From: Thermodesulforhabdus norvegica
Lineage (GTDB): Bacteria; Desulfobacterota; Syntrophobacteria; Syntrophobacterales; Thermodesulforhabdaceae
Length of the DNA stretch: 64,000 bases
Reading direction: 5' to 3'
Assembly: GCF_900114975.1 (NCBI RefSeq)
Contig: NZ_FOUU01000001.1
Coordinates: forward strand, 310,001-374,000
Shown: positions 54,521-63,734 of the stretch, one piece after another
Layout of the letters: every line of letters begins with the position of its first letter
How positions within the stretch are numbered: the stretch's first letter is position 1
Translations under genes and position numbers: made by a program
The notes under the pieces: generated by a model
The model's input: the letters and a program-made list of their open reading frames with translations, nothing else
Told to the model about the DNA's origin: nothing
Databases searched by the model: none

Positions 54521-56585
54521 AGTCGGCAATATTCTCGAAGAGGCTCTTCAGGGTGCTAAGCAGAGCAAGCCTGTTATTTCTGACCTCAGTCTCTTTGGCC
54601 ATAACAAGCACGGCATCGAAAAATCTATCAACTGCGGGCCTGAGGGACGCGAACTCCTCCAGGGCTCTGCCATAATTGCGTTCCTGCTCCCAGGTCCGGA
54701 AGCGCTCTCTCAGGTCCTGAATGAGCTTCCAAAGTTCCCTTTCTGCGTCGTCCTCAAAAAGTTCCGGTTTTACCGCTATTTCCACAGGTTCTTTGATAAT
54801 GTTAACAACCCTCTTAAAGGTCGTCGCCAGGGCATTAAAATCAGAACGCTTACGAAATTCCGAAAGGGCTGCAATTCTTTTCACGTCGTTTACCAGAACA
54901 TCAATTTCCACCGACAAAGCGGCCTGGATAACATCGATAGGGTAACCGTAATGGGTTTGCAGATAATGCTCCAGACGTCCTTTAAAGAACTGGATTACTC
55001 CTTCAATGACGGTATTTTCCGGCTCGGTTATCCATTTCCTCAGGCCAGGAATCGTATTGCGCACCAGGCTTACAAGAGATATGGGCAGTTCCTTTTCCAG
55101 AAGAATTCTTATGATGGCAAGGGTTTGCCGCCTTAAGGCAAAAGGATCCGCCGTTCCTGTGGGTATTAATCCAACGCCGAAGCACCCGACAATAGTATCG
55201 ATCTTATCGGCAATACTTAGTACGGCCCCGATAATTCCTGAAGGAACCACGTCACCAGCTTTGGCAGGGAGATAATGCTCATAGATGGCCTCTGCCACGT
55301 CGGGATCTTCTCCCTGATGAAGAGCATAAGCCCTGCCCATCACACCCTGTAACTCGGGGAACTCGCTCACCATGCCCGTTACGAGATCGGCTTTGCATAG
55401 AAGAGCCGCCCGCATCAGCTTCGCATTCTGGGATTCATCAAACTGTAGCTGATCGGAAAGCCATTTTGCAACGGCCCTGAAGCGTTCAACCTTCTCCCAA
55501 CTAGTCCCCAGCTTTGAATGAAAAACCACATTTTTCAGCTCTTCGGCCCGCTTTTCCAGTGGTATCTTTTTGTCTTCCTCATAATAGAACCGAGCATCCT
55601 CCAGCCTGGCCCTAACAACTCTTTCGTTACCCTGAGCTACTACCTCCGGTCTTCTGGGTACGGTATTGGCTACGGTGATAAAATAGGGCATGAGCTTCCC
55701 CCGGGCATCCGTTAAAGCGAAGTATCTCTGATGCTCCTTCATAACGGTGATGGGAACTTCCGGGGGGAGCTCAAGATACTTTTCTTCGAACTTTCCAACG
55801 AGCGGATAAGGATACTCAACCAGATGAGTTACCTCGTCGAGAAGGTCCTCATCCTCCACAACGATCCCGCCAAGGGATTCAGCAAGAGCCTTCACGGAAC
55901 TTCGTATCATCTCTTTACGCTCGTTTCTATCAACGATAACGAAATGGTCGCGAAGAATCTTTTTGTATTCGTCGAAATCGGAAGGAACGCTAATGACATC
56001 GGGTTTCATAAACCTGTGTCCTTTGGAATGACGACCACTTACGACATCGCCATAACTGAAGGGGACGACTTCATCACCGAGCAGAGCAACAATCCAGTGT
56101 ATGGGCCGGGCAAAGGTAACCGTCTGATCTCCCCATCTCATGGACTTGGGAAAGGGTATATGTGCTACAAAATCGGGAAGATATTCGGCCAGAAGCTCCT
56201 TTGTGGAACGGCCCTTTTCTTCCTTAACGAAGAAAAGATACTTACCCTTAGGGGTGTCCTTCACCTGAAGCTCATCGACAGAAACCCCTAAGCCCCGTGC
56301 AAAGCCTTCCGCGGCCTTCGTGGGTTTACCATCAGGAGTGAAAGCAATCGAATAAGGTGGCCCGGTAATCTCCTGCACGGCGGGCTCTTGAACCATGTCA
56401 ACACCATGGGCAACAAGAACCAGTCTTCTCGGGGTACCTGCCGTTTCGACCTTTTCAAACCCTATTCGGTTGTTACGGAAAAAATCCTCTATCTGACGGG
56501 CCATCATATCAAGGGCCGGCCCGATGTAACCGGCGGGTATCTCTTCCGTTCCTATTTCAAGCAAAAAAACACTTTTTTCTGCCAT
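54495..56585 (-). CDS. glyS: Glycyl-tRNA synthetase beta chain
   Basis: Beta subunit of the alpha2beta2 bacterial GlyRS, with the tRNA-binding and editing-like domains. 696 residues. LLEIGTEEIPAGYI, PKSMRWGDQTVTFARPIHWIVALLG, VTVMKEHQRYFAL-like MKEHQRYFALTDARG and LHQGEDPDVAEAIYEHYLPAKAGD are diagnostic. It follows glyQ by 11 bases. Its 3' end overlaps the comEA-like gene. Confidence 0.97.
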   Translation of the reverse strand: MAEKSVFLLEIGTEEIPAGYIGPALDMMARQIEDFFRNNRIGFEKVETAGTPRRLVLVAHGVDMVQEPAVQEITGPPYSIAFTPDGKPTKAAEGFARGLGVSVDELQVKDTPKGKYLFFVKEEKGRSTKELLAEYLPDFVAHIPFPKSMRWGDQTVTFARPIHWIVALLGDEVVPFSYGDVVSGRHSKGHRFMKPDVISVPSDFDEYKKILRDHFVIVDRNERKEMIRSSVKALAESLGGIVVEDEDLLDEVTHLVEYPYPLVGKFEEKYLELPPEVPITVMKEHQRYFALTDARGKLMPYFITVANTVPRRPEVVAQGNERVVRARLEDARFYYEEDKKIPLEKRAEELKNVVFHSKLGTSWEKVERFRAVAKWLSDQLQFDESQNAKLMRAALLCKADLVTGMVSEFPELQGVMGRAYALHQGEDPDVAEAIYEHYLPAKAGDVVPSGIIGAVLSIADKIDTIVGCFGVGLIPTGTADPFALRRQTLAIIRILLEKELPISLVSLVRNTIPGLRKWITEPENTVIEGVIQFFKGRLEHYLQTHYGYPIDVIQAALSVEIDVLVNDVKRIAALSEFRKRSDFNALATTFKRVVNIIKEPVEIAVKPELFEDDAERELWKLIQDLRERFRTWEQERNYGRALEEFASLRPAVDRFFDAVLVMAKETEVRNNRLALLSTLKSLFENIADFKMIQTEV

Positions 56586-56596
56586 CTCTTTCCCCT

Positions 56597-57472
56597 CTAC
56601 TTCCAGCGGTTCATGAGCGGAAAGCCCATTTCTTCTCTTTGTTTAACATAGGCATGGGCAACCAGCCTTGCCAGGTGTCTGACCCGGGCTATGTACTGGG
56701 TCCTTTCCGTAACGCTTATAGCACCTCTTGCATCAAGTAGATTGAATACATGAGAACACTTCAGGCAGTAATCGTAGGAGGGCAACACAAGGCCACGCTC
56801 GTTCATCCGCAACGATTCTGCTTCATACATATCGAAGAGTTTGAACAGCATATCAACATCGGCCTCTTCGAAGTTGTAGTAGGACCACTCCACCTCACCT
56901 TTGTGATGTACATCTCCATAGGTGATAACATCGTTCCATTTAAGATCGAAGACGCTGTCAACTCCCTGGAGATACATGGCAATTCGTTCGATTCCGTAGG
57001 TTAATTCAACGCTGACAGGATGAAGCTGTATTCCTCCGACCTGTTGAAAATAGGTAAATTGAGTAATTTCCATACCGTCGAGCCATACTTCCCATCCCAG
57101 GCCTGAAGCACCCAGGGTAGGAGACTCCCAGTCGTCTTCAACGAATCGGATGTCGTGGTCCAGGGGGTCAATTCCCAGGCTTTTCAGGCTTTCCAGATAA
57201 AGCTCCTGTGAGTCTGGCGGAGAAGGTTTCAAAATGACCTGATACTGATAGTAATGCTGTAAGCGGTTTGGGTTTTCCCCATAACGCCCATCTGTAGGTC
57301 GCCTTGAGGGCTCCACATAGGCGACCTTCCAGGGTTCAGGGCCAAGAACCCTCAAAAAGGTGGCCGGATTGAAGGTTCCGGCTCCTACTTCGAGGTCGTA
57401 AGGCTGCTGAATAACACAGCCGTGCTTTGCCCAAAAAGCATCCAGTGCAAGAATAAGTTCCTGAAACGTCAT
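56597..57472 (-). CDS. glyQ: Glycyl-tRNA synthetase alpha chain
   Basis: Catalytic class II subunit, 291 residues from ATG 57472 ([14 protein letters not shown]). GGGGTG is six bases upstream of that ATG; the overlapping ATG at 57478 and the longer frame to 57523 are less likely. Motifs: [56 protein letters not shown], and a C-terminal GVISVTER-like [15 protein letters not shown]. Confidence 0.96.
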   Translation of the reverse strand: MTFQELILALDAFWAKHGCVIQQPYDLEVGAGTFNPATFLRVLGPEPWKVAYVEPSRRPTDGRYGENPNRLQHYYQYQVILKPSPPDSQELYLESLKSLGIDPLDHDIRFVEDDWESPTLGASGLGWEVWLDGMEITQFTYFQQVGGIQLHPVSVELTYGIERIAMYLQGVDSVFDLKWNDVITYGDVHHKGEVEWSYYNFEEADVDMLFKLFDMYEAESLRMNERGLVLPSYDYCLKCSHVFNLLDARGAISVTERTQYIARVRHLARLVAHAYVKQREEMGFPLMNRWK

Positions 57473-57644
57473 GGACATCACCCCTTGCTGTGCCGATTTG
57501 ACGGTAAAGGTTAGCAATGACATTACTGCCGACGGCTGATTCAGTATGCTTCAAAATGCCCAGTATTGTCCAGTAGATTCGCCATCTTAATCCATTGATG
57601 TTCCGTCTTGAGGAACAATTGTTGCGGTTTTAGGATATTTGTGT

Positions 57645-57673
57645 TTGACATTTTAAGTCTGGATGTGTTAGAG
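57645..57673 (+). promoter_or_regulatory. Candidate promoter of the TetR-type regulator gene
   Basis: -35 TTGACA (57645-57650), 17 bases, -10 TTAGAG (57668-57673), about 30 bases before the ATG. A palindromic ACCGGT (57689-57694) lies between it and the start and could be part of an autoregulatory operator. Confidence 0.5.
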
Positions 57674-57705
57674 ATGTTTAACCAAACGACCGGTAGGATT
57701 GGGAG

Positions 57706-58305
57706 ATGAAAAATACGGCTGGCTCTACTAGAGACAGGCTATTCGCCGAAGCAACCCGGCTTTTCCGGGAAAAGGGTTACTGTGCCACCTCAATGAGCGA
57801 CATCGCCTCGGCGGCGGGAATCCAGAAAGCTTCCATATACTACTACATAAAATCGAAACAGGAACTCCTGGTGGAAATAGCCAGAGCCTGCATGAACATG
57901 CTCATTGCCGAAGCCGAACGGGTGGCCTACTCAAACATGAGCCCCACGGAAAAGCTGAAAGCCCTCATGACGGCTCACATAAGACTCGTCGTTGACCATC
58001 TCGACATTTTCACCGTGAGCCTCCGTGAGGTAAACCCGGTAAACATGGGTGAATACTGGCCCGAAGCCGTTGGACTCCGGGATCGCTATGAGAGCATAAT
58101 TCGCGGGATTATCAGAACGGGCAGGGAACTGGGAGAATTCAAAAATCTGGACGAAAAGCTAACGGGATTTGCCATGCTCGGTATGGTAAACTGGCTCATT
58201 AGGTGGGTTAAGCCAGAAGGAGAAAAATCAGCCGACGAAATCGCCTCCGTAATGACGGAGATTTTCTTTAACGGACTGAGAGCCGATAAATCCCTACAGG
58301 GGTAA
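57706..58305 (+). CDS. TetR/AcrR-family transcriptional regulator
   Basis: 199 residues. N-terminal helix-turn-helix: RLFAEATRLFREKGYCATSMSDIASAAGIQKASIYYYIKSKQELLVEI (residues about 9-56), the TetR signature. The C-terminal ligand domain resembles the FadR/AcrR acyl-CoA-responsive group (for example residues RLVVDHLDIFTVSLREVNPV). It lies 50 bases before the BKACE gene on the same strand, so a local control role over the catabolic genes around it is likely, and an acyl-CoA effector is plausible. Confidence 0.9.
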   Translation: MKNTAGSTRDRLFAEATRLFREKGYCATSMSDIASAAGIQKASIYYYIKSKQELLVEIARACMNMLIAEAERVAYSNMSPTEKLKALMTAHIRLVVDHLDIFTVSLREVNPVNMGEYWPEAVGLRDRYESIIRGIIRTGRELGEFKNLDEKLTGFAMLGMVNWLIRWVKPEGEKSADEIASVMTEIFFNGLRADKSLQG

Positions 58306-58355
58306 AACCCAGGATTAACGACATTCTACTCCCTTAAAACAAGCAGGAGCAAAAG

Positions 58356-59165
58356 ATGCAAAAGTTGATCATCACGGTTGCTCCAACGGGATCACTCCCA
58401 AGAAAGGAACAAAATCCGCACGTCCCCGTCACCCCACAGGAAATAGTGGATTGTGCACTAAGATGCGAAGAACTGGGGGCATCCATAGTACACATCCACG
58501 TAAGAGATCGAGATCAAAATCCTTCCGACGATCCGAAGCTGTTTCAAGAAGTCGTTTCCGGATTAAAAGCGGCCGGTAGCAAGCTGATTATTCAGATATC
58601 AACAGGAGGACGGGCCGGCTCCGGCCTCGAAAGCAGAATAGCACGACTCAACGTACCCTGTGAAATGGCGTCCCTCACAACGGGTTCGGTGAATTTTCCC
58701 AATTCCGTTTACGTTAACCCACCTGCCGATGTTAAAGCGCTCGCAGAAGCCATGCGGGAACGGGGTATCAAACCGGAAATGGAAATATTCGATACATCCA
58801 TGGTTCAGCCGGCTATTGACCTTGCAAAAGAGGGAATCGTATCCACGCCCATACATTTCAACTTCGTTATGGGGCTAAAAGGTACACAACCCGCTACGAT
58901 AGAACAGCTCGTACATCTAAAACGGATGATTCCCGAAAACAGCACCTGGACCGTTACAGGCATAGGCCGATTCCAGCTTCCTCTGGCAGTCCACGCAATC
59001 CTCATGGGTGGTCATGTAAGAGTGGGTCTGGAAGACAATATCTACTACAAAAAAGGCGTGGTAGCATCCAACGAGATGCTCGTTGAAAGGATTGTCAGGC
59101 TCGCAAGAGAATTCGATAGGGAGATAGCAACCCCCGGTGAAGCAAGAGAAATTCTTCATTTATGA
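58356..59165 (+). CDS. Beta-keto acid cleavage enzyme (BKACE, 3-keto-5-aminohexanoate cleavage family)
   Basis: 269 residues. This family (DUF849) cleaves a beta-keto acid with acetyl-CoA to give acetoacetate and a new acyl-CoA. In the characterised enzyme Kce the Zn ligands are His46, His48 and Glu230 with Ser82, Glu143 and Arg226 in the active site. Here His46, His48 (HIHVRD), Ser82 (QISTGG) and Glu143 (EMEIFD) fall at the same numbers, and Arg222/Glu226 (HVRVGLEDN) match with a four-residue shift. The enzyme should be active. The specific keto acid cannot be read from sequence. AGGAG precedes the ATG. Confidence 0.93.
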   Translation: MQKLIITVAPTGSLPRKEQNPHVPVTPQEIVDCALRCEELGASIVHIHVRDRDQNPSDDPKLFQEVVSGLKAAGSKLIIQISTGGRAGSGLESRIARLNVPCEMASLTTGSVNFPNSVYVNPPADVKALAEAMRERGIKPEMEIFDTSMVQPAIDLAKEGIVSTPIHFNFVMGLKGTQPATIEQLVHLKRMIPENSTWTVTGIGRFQLPLAVHAILMGGHVRVGLEDNIYYKKGVVASNEMLVERIVRLAREFDREIATPGEAREILHL

Positions 59166-59171
59166 AAGAAA

Positions 59172-59195
59172 GGGCCTTTCAATGTTGAAAGGCCC
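59172..59195. terminator. Hairpin between BKACE and the facing small gene
   Basis: Eleven-base arms GGGCCTTTCAA / TTGAAAGGCCC, starting six bases after the BKACE stop. The facing small membrane gene ends 16 bases further on, so the element can serve both convergent operons. No T-run. Confidence 0.65.
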
Positions 59196-59210
59196 TCCGG
59201 AATCGGCTCA

Positions 59211-59381
59211 TCAGCGAAAGACGAAACCAAAAAATCCTACGAGCAGGGCTCCCCAGCCCAGGAGGATTGACAGAAACACATTGTAATGAGTGACGGCAAA
59301 ATGAAGCTCCTTTAAGATTACAACAAGTAATGCCGTCATCGCCAGTAATGCCCACTCTTTTAAAGACTTAGACAATCTCAT
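59211..59381 (-). CDS. Small membrane protein translationally coupled to the TRAP permease
   Basis: 56 residues; ATG 59379-59381 overlaps the TRAP permease TGA as ATGA. Two hydrophobic segments are clear: ALLAMTALLVVIL (about 11-23) and FLSILLGWGALLVGFFGFVF (about 36-55), with a short polar HFAVTHYN turn. The strict start/stop coupling indicates a subunit or accessory of the transporter rather than an independent gene. I do not recognise a named family. DctQ-type small subunits have four helices, so this is something else. Confidence 0.75.
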   Translation of the reverse strand: MRLSKSLKEWALLAMTALLVVILKELHFAVTHYNVFLSILLGWGALLVGFFGFVFR

Positions 59382-61372
59382 GCAGGCTCCTCCGTAAGCC
59401 TTTCCACTTTTCTCAGCCTTGCATAATTGGCAAACAACACCGCTGCAAGTATGACTGTGCCTAAGATTTGCGTTCCCCAGAGCGGAAGCCTTAAACCTCC
59501 AAGGTCAAGGTAGGGGACAAAATAGAGAAATGCCGCAAGGCAGGCCAAAAGCCGTGACAACAGACCTGCTCTGGTAAAAGCCCACCCTTCCGTCGTTATG
59601 GTCAAAGCATAAATACCAAGAAATCCGCCTATGATGGACAGTACGATATTGTACCATTTGCCCACCATGACAAGTCCCGGATTGTAAACAAACACAAAGG
59701 GTAAAATATACTTGGCAATCCCCAGCCTAACGGAATGAAACCCCGTTTGCATGGGATTGGCCTTGGCAACACCGGCGGCGGCAAAGGAAGCAAGAGCAAC
59801 CGGTGGAGTGATGGCGGAAACCAGGCCGAAATAGAAAGCGAAAAGATGGGCCGCAATGGGTTCAACCCCCATTTTCACAACGGCCGGAACGACAAGGGCG
59901 GCCAGAGTAATGTAAACGGCCGTCGTGGTGAGTCCCATTCCAAGTATCAGTGATGCAAACATGGTGAGGATAAGGGTAACCCAGAGCTTCCCACCTGCAA
60001 TCGTAACCAGGGCATTCGTGAACTTCAGGCCGAGGCCGGAAACAAAAACACAGCCGATAATTATACCCGCTGCGGCACAAGCCACAGAGACGGGCACTGC
60101 CGCCCTCGCCCCCTCTTCAAGGGCACTGACGATATCCAGAGGAGTCATCCGGGTTTCTCTTCTCAAAAAGCTCAAAACAAAGATGGATACGATTGCCCAG
60201 AAAGCGGAAAACATCGGGGTATAGCCGAAAACCAGAAGCAAAATTATAACGAGGATAGAAATAAAGAGATGGCCTCCTCTTTTGAGCTCGTACTTAAGGT
60301 CCGGAAGTTCGTCTTCTTTCAGAGTGGGAAGATTCCTTTTACGGGCTTCAAAATGGACCATTACGAAGATGGAGAAAAAATAAATCAGAGCGGGAAAAAG
60401 GCTGGCCACGGCGACCTTGAGGTAGGGCATGTTTAGAAATTCGGCTATGATGAATGCCGCGGCTCCCATAACGGGCGGCATGATCTGACCACCCGAGGAG
60501 GCACATGCCTCAACCGCCGCCGCAAAATAGGGTCGATATCCGATCCTTTCCATTAAGGGTATCGTAAAGCTTCCCGTGGTCACCACATTGGCAACAGCCG
60601 AACCGGATATTGAGGCCATAAGGCAGGAACTGACTATGGAGGCCTTGGCGGGTCCTCCGACCGTACGCCCGGTCAGCGCAAGCGCAACGTTAATAAAAAA
60701 CCTGCCCGCACCCGACCGTACCAGCAAAGCCCCAAAAAGAATAAACAGAAATATGTAAGTAGCCATTACCATCAAAGGAATTCCATAAATTCCGTTCTCC
60801 CTCATAAAAAGGTAATCCACCACATTAAACCAGGAATTGGGAGGCCCGTAAAAAACTCCGAAAAAATGATCCGAGAAAACGGTTTGCACGAGAAAGAAGA
60901 GTGCAATGATAACCATAGCCCACCCAACCGCTCTGCGGGTGGCTTCAAGCAACAGAAAAATCATCACCGTTCCCATTATGAGATCCCAATCTGTCAGATC
61001 ACCCCGCCGCAGTATGAAGGCATCAAGATCCCACAAGGTGTAAACCTGAACGGCTACCACCAACATAATTAGAATCAGATCGACGAAAAACCAGATGTTT
61101 ACCGGCTCCGACCAGCTTTTCCGCCTCAGAGGCCTGGTCAAAAAACAGAGTACCATCACAAAAGCCAGATGAGTTGAACGAAAAGCGTGGGCTTCTACGG
61201 CTCCGGCATAGGCTATGTAGAGATGATAGATGCTCAAAGCCACGGCAAGAGCAGAGATAACATATCCTAAAGAGACGCCGGTAAGAGAACCTTTGCCACC
61301 GCGGAGTAACTCAACAATGCTGTTCTCTCTGCGATCGTGATATTCAACGGTATTGCCTGCAACGGGGTGCAT
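59378..61372 (-). CDS. TRAP transporter fused permease (TAXI type, 4TM/12TM)
   Basis: 664-residue inner-membrane protein joining the small (DctQ-like) and large (DctM-like) subunits in one chain, as usual for TAXI-TRAP systems. DctM signatures: LALTGRTVGGPAKASIVSSCLMASISGSAVANVV, GGQIMPPVMGAAAFIIAEFL, and in the second half GMGLTTTAVYITLAALVVPAVVKMG with AAGVAKANP. It drives Na+-linked uptake of organic acids with the periplasmic binding protein of the gene just upstream (22 bases). Confidence 0.93.
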   Translation of the reverse strand: MHPVAGNTVEYHDRRENSIVELLRGGKGSLTGVSLGYVISALAVALSIYHLYIAYAGAVEAHAFRSTHLAFVMVLCFLTRPLRRKSWSEPVNIWFFVDLILIMLVVAVQVYTLWDLDAFILRRGDLTDWDLIMGTVMIFLLLEATRRAVGWAMVIIALFFLVQTVFSDHFFGVFYGPPNSWFNVVDYLFMRENGIYGIPLMVMATYIFLFILFGALLVRSGAGRFFINVALALTGRTVGGPAKASIVSSCLMASISGSAVANVVTTGSFTIPLMERIGYRPYFAAAVEACASSGGQIMPPVMGAAAFIIAEFLNMPYLKVAVASLFPALIYFFSIFVMVHFEARKRNLPTLKEDELPDLKYELKRGGHLFISILVIILLLVFGYTPMFSAFWAIVSIFVLSFLRRETRMTPLDIVSALEEGARAAVPVSVACAAAGIIIGCVFVSGLGLKFTNALVTIAGGKLWVTLILTMFASLILGMGLTTTAVYITLAALVVPAVVKMGVEPIAAHLFAFYFGLVSAITPPVALASFAAAGVAKANPMQTGFHSVRLGIAKYILPFVFVYNPGLVMVGKWYNIVLSIIGGFLGIYALTITTEGWAFTRAGLLSRLLACLAAFLYFVPYLDLGGLRLPLWGTQILGTVILAAVLFANYARLRKVERLTEEPA

Positions 61373-61393
61373 AAAATCGACCTCCCAAATCTT

Positions 61394-62368
61394 CTACTGA
61401 ACGTAGCCCATTTCTTTGTAATAGCGCAGTGCCCCGGGATGTACCGGTATCTTCGCTCCAAGAAGGGCTTTTTCGGGCTTCGCCTGCTCAATGGCCTGCT
61501 TCTTCACTTCCGCAAGCTCCGGCCAGTGAGCATAGAGCGTTTTGACAATATTATAGACCAGATCGTCGGGAAGATCCGCCCGAACCACAAGACATGTCAC
61601 GGTACCCACAGTGGGAACATCCTCCGTCATACCCTTGTAGGCCGTCTTGGGAATAACCGTTGGCATAAGGCCGGGCTCCATCTCCAGAATCTTTTTCATG
61701 TGCTCCTCATCGATCGGCAGAAAGCGTATCCCGGGCTGGAAATTGAGTTCAATGAGAGTGGACTGAGGACACGCTGTTACGGCCATGTAGCAATCGCTGT
61801 GGCCGTCTTTCAGCATTGCCGCAGAATCGGCATAACCCACAAAGGTTACCATTCCGCCGTTTTTCTTGATGTCATCGAAGGTCAATCCGTAAGCCTTCAG
61901 GACCAGTTCGGCAATGATGGTACCGGTAAAACCGATCTTACCGGGAACAATTCTTTTATCCCTGAGATCCGCTACGGAATAAATGTTGCTGTCACGACGA
62001 ACGGCCATTTGAAAAACACCGGGATAGAGGGACATGAGATGCCTCAGATTTGAGTGTTTCTTAACAAACTCACCTCTACCCTCGTAGGCATTGTAGGCCG
62101 TGTGAGTATAGGTCCAGCCTATATCTGCCCTTCCGGCATTGACGGCCTTGCAGTTCACAACACCACCACCCGGTCCGTTGGAAGTAGATATTTTCAACTC
62201 CCTCTCGATGATACTCATCATAGCCGAACCCAGCGGATACCACGCTCCACCTTCGGGCCCCGAAGCCATACGGAGAAACTTCACCGCCTGATCCGAAAAA
62301 CCGATGGCCCCAAAGGCCAGGCAAAAAGTGAGAAAAAAAACACCTGCCCATTTCATTTTGACTTTCAT
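61394..62368 (-). CDS. TAXI-family TRAP transporter solute-binding protein
   Basis: 324 residues. Signal peptide (about 1-27, ending in FGAIGFSDQA). SGPEGGAWYPLGSAMMSIIERELKI, GPGGGVVNCKAVNAGRADIGWTYTHTA, and RDKRIVPGKIGFTGTIIAE are TAXI hallmarks; the LHSL-like C-terminal region with VVRADLPDDLVYNIVKTL closes it. Periplasmic binder for the adjacent permease. Ligand unknown; in this neighbourhood a carboxylate used by the BKACE pathway is a reasonable guess. Confidence 0.92.
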   Translation of the reverse strand: MKVKMKWAGVFFLTFCLAFGAIGFSDQAVKFLRMASGPEGGAWYPLGSAMMSIIERELKISTSNGPGGGVVNCKAVNAGRADIGWTYTHTAYNAYEGRGEFVKKHSNLRHLMSLYPGVFQMAVRRDSNIYSVADLRDKRIVPGKIGFTGTIIAELVLKAYGLTFDDIKKNGGMVTFVGYADSAAMLKDGHSDCYMAVTACPQSTLIELNFQPGIRFLPIDEEHMKKILEMEPGLMPTVIPKTAYKGMTEDVPTVGTVTCLVVRADLPDDLVYNIVKTLYAHWPELAEVKKQAIEQAKPEKALLGAKIPVHPGALRYYKEMGYVQ

Positions 62369-62420
62369 GGTTCCCTCCTATCCGTTGATATTGGTCACAA
62401 TATTCCCGTACACCGGGATA

Positions 62421-63608
62421 TTAAATAACACCCTCTTTCCTGAGGTTTTCTATGTCTGCCTCGGAGTACCCAAGACCCTGGAGCACTTCTTCGGTATGTT
62501 CACCCAAAAGAGGCGGAGCCAAACGGATGGAGCCGGGGGTATCGGAGAGATAAAGAGGAATACCGAGGAGTTTCATTATACCGATGGTGGGATGAGGAAC
62601 CTCTTCGACCATTTTCAGATGAACAACCTGAGGGTGTGTGAGCACCTCGCCAACGGTATTTATGGGACCACAGGGAACACCGGCCTTTTTAAGCCGGGAT
62701 ATGATCTCCTCACGGCTTTTCCGTCTCGTAAAATCGGTGATTAACTCCACCAGAACTTCACGATGCTTTACCCGATCCTTGTTGGTCTTAAACCTCGGGT
62801 CGTTTTTGAGATGCTCCAAGCCAAGAGCATCACACATTTTTATCCACAGCCAATCGTTGGGAACTGCGATGATCACATAGCCATCACCTGCCTCAAAGGC
62901 CTGATAAGGCGCAAGATTGGGATGGCCCGAACCCATCCTGCCAGGACTTTCCCCCGTGGCAAGAAAGGACTGACCCAGGTAGGTTTGAAGCGATACCACC
63001 GCTTGAAGTAGTGACACCTCAACATACTGACCTTTCCCCGTTTTTGTCCGGGCAAAGAGAGCGGCCATAACACCGAAGGCCGCATAAAGGCCCGTCGCAA
63101 GGTCAACTATTGAAAACCCCACCCTGACCGGCGGGCCCTCCGGTTCACCCGTGACGCTCATCAAACCGCCAAAGGCCTGCATGAGAAGATCATAGGCGGG
63201 TTCATCTTTCAGCGGACCCCTTCGACCAAAACCGCTAACGGCGCAATAGACAAGCTCCGGGTTAATCTTTTTGAGCTCTTCATAACCCAGTCCGAATTTT
63301 TCCATTGTTCCGGTGCGGAAATTTTCGATGAGCACGTCGGATTGGGCCGCAAGGGCTTTGATAATTTCCCGGCCCTGCTCACTTTTTAAATTAACGGTAA
63401 TACTTTTTTTATTTCGGTTCAGACTGAGATAGTAGCAGCTTTCACCTCCCCATTCCGGGGGTTTATAGTGTCTTGTTTCGTCGCCCACACCCGGCTGTTC
63501 AACCTTGATGACGTCGGCTCCCATATCACCCAGAATCATTCCGCAGAAGGGGCCTGCCAGAGTTCTGGCAAGCTCAAGGACCCTGATACCCTGAAGGGGT
63601 TGAAGCAT
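62421..63608 (-). CDS. CaiB/BaiF class III CoA transferase
   Basis: 395 residues from ATG 63608 (MLQPLQGIRVLELART) with GGAGG upstream; a longer frame to 63656 is not supported. Class III features: LAGPFCGMILGDMGADVIKVE, SITVNLKSEQGREI, DVLIENFRTGTMEKFGLGYE, catalytic Asp in PAYDLLMQAFGGLMSVTG, and VGFSIVDLATGLYA. It moves CoA between carboxylates, probably activating the imported acid. First gene downstream of a promoter-containing gap shared with the truncated dehydrogenase gene. Confidence 0.92.
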   Translation of the reverse strand: MLQPLQGIRVLELARTLAGPFCGMILGDMGADVIKVEQPGVGDETRHYKPPEWGGESCYYLSLNRNKKSITVNLKSEQGREIIKALAAQSDVLIENFRTGTMEKFGLGYEELKKINPELVYCAVSGFGRRGPLKDEPAYDLLMQAFGGLMSVTGEPEGPPVRVGFSIVDLATGLYAAFGVMAALFARTKTGKGQYVEVSLLQAVVSLQTYLGQSFLATGESPGRMGSGHPNLAPYQAFEAGDGYVIIAVPNDWLWIKMCDALGLEHLKNDPRFKTNKDRVKHREVLVELITDFTRRKSREEIISRLKKAGVPCGPINTVGEVLTHPQVVHLKMVEEVPHPTIGIMKLLGIPLYLSDTPGSIRLAPPLLGEHTEEVLQGLGYSEADIENLRKEGVI

Positions 63609-63635
63609 TTTAGGCCTCCGGGGGTTTTCTGTTCG

Positions 63636-63649
63636 ACCGTATGAACGGT
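63636..63649. promoter_or_regulatory. Inverted repeat upstream of the CoA-transferase gene
   Basis: ACCGT-TCAT-ACGGT on the plus strand (ACCGT, ATGA, ACGGT), 28 bases upstream of the start and downstream of a TTGACT...TATAAA pair on the minus strand near 63660-63690. Similar GACCG and GGTAGG elements occur in front of the TetR gene. Candidate operator only. Confidence 0.3.
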
Positions 63650-63734
63650 AGGTCACAACTCACTTTTTATAGCGCCTTCTACAAAAAGTCAAGCTTCTTT
63701 ACCACAATTCCGCCTTTCTTCTATTTTAAACCGG

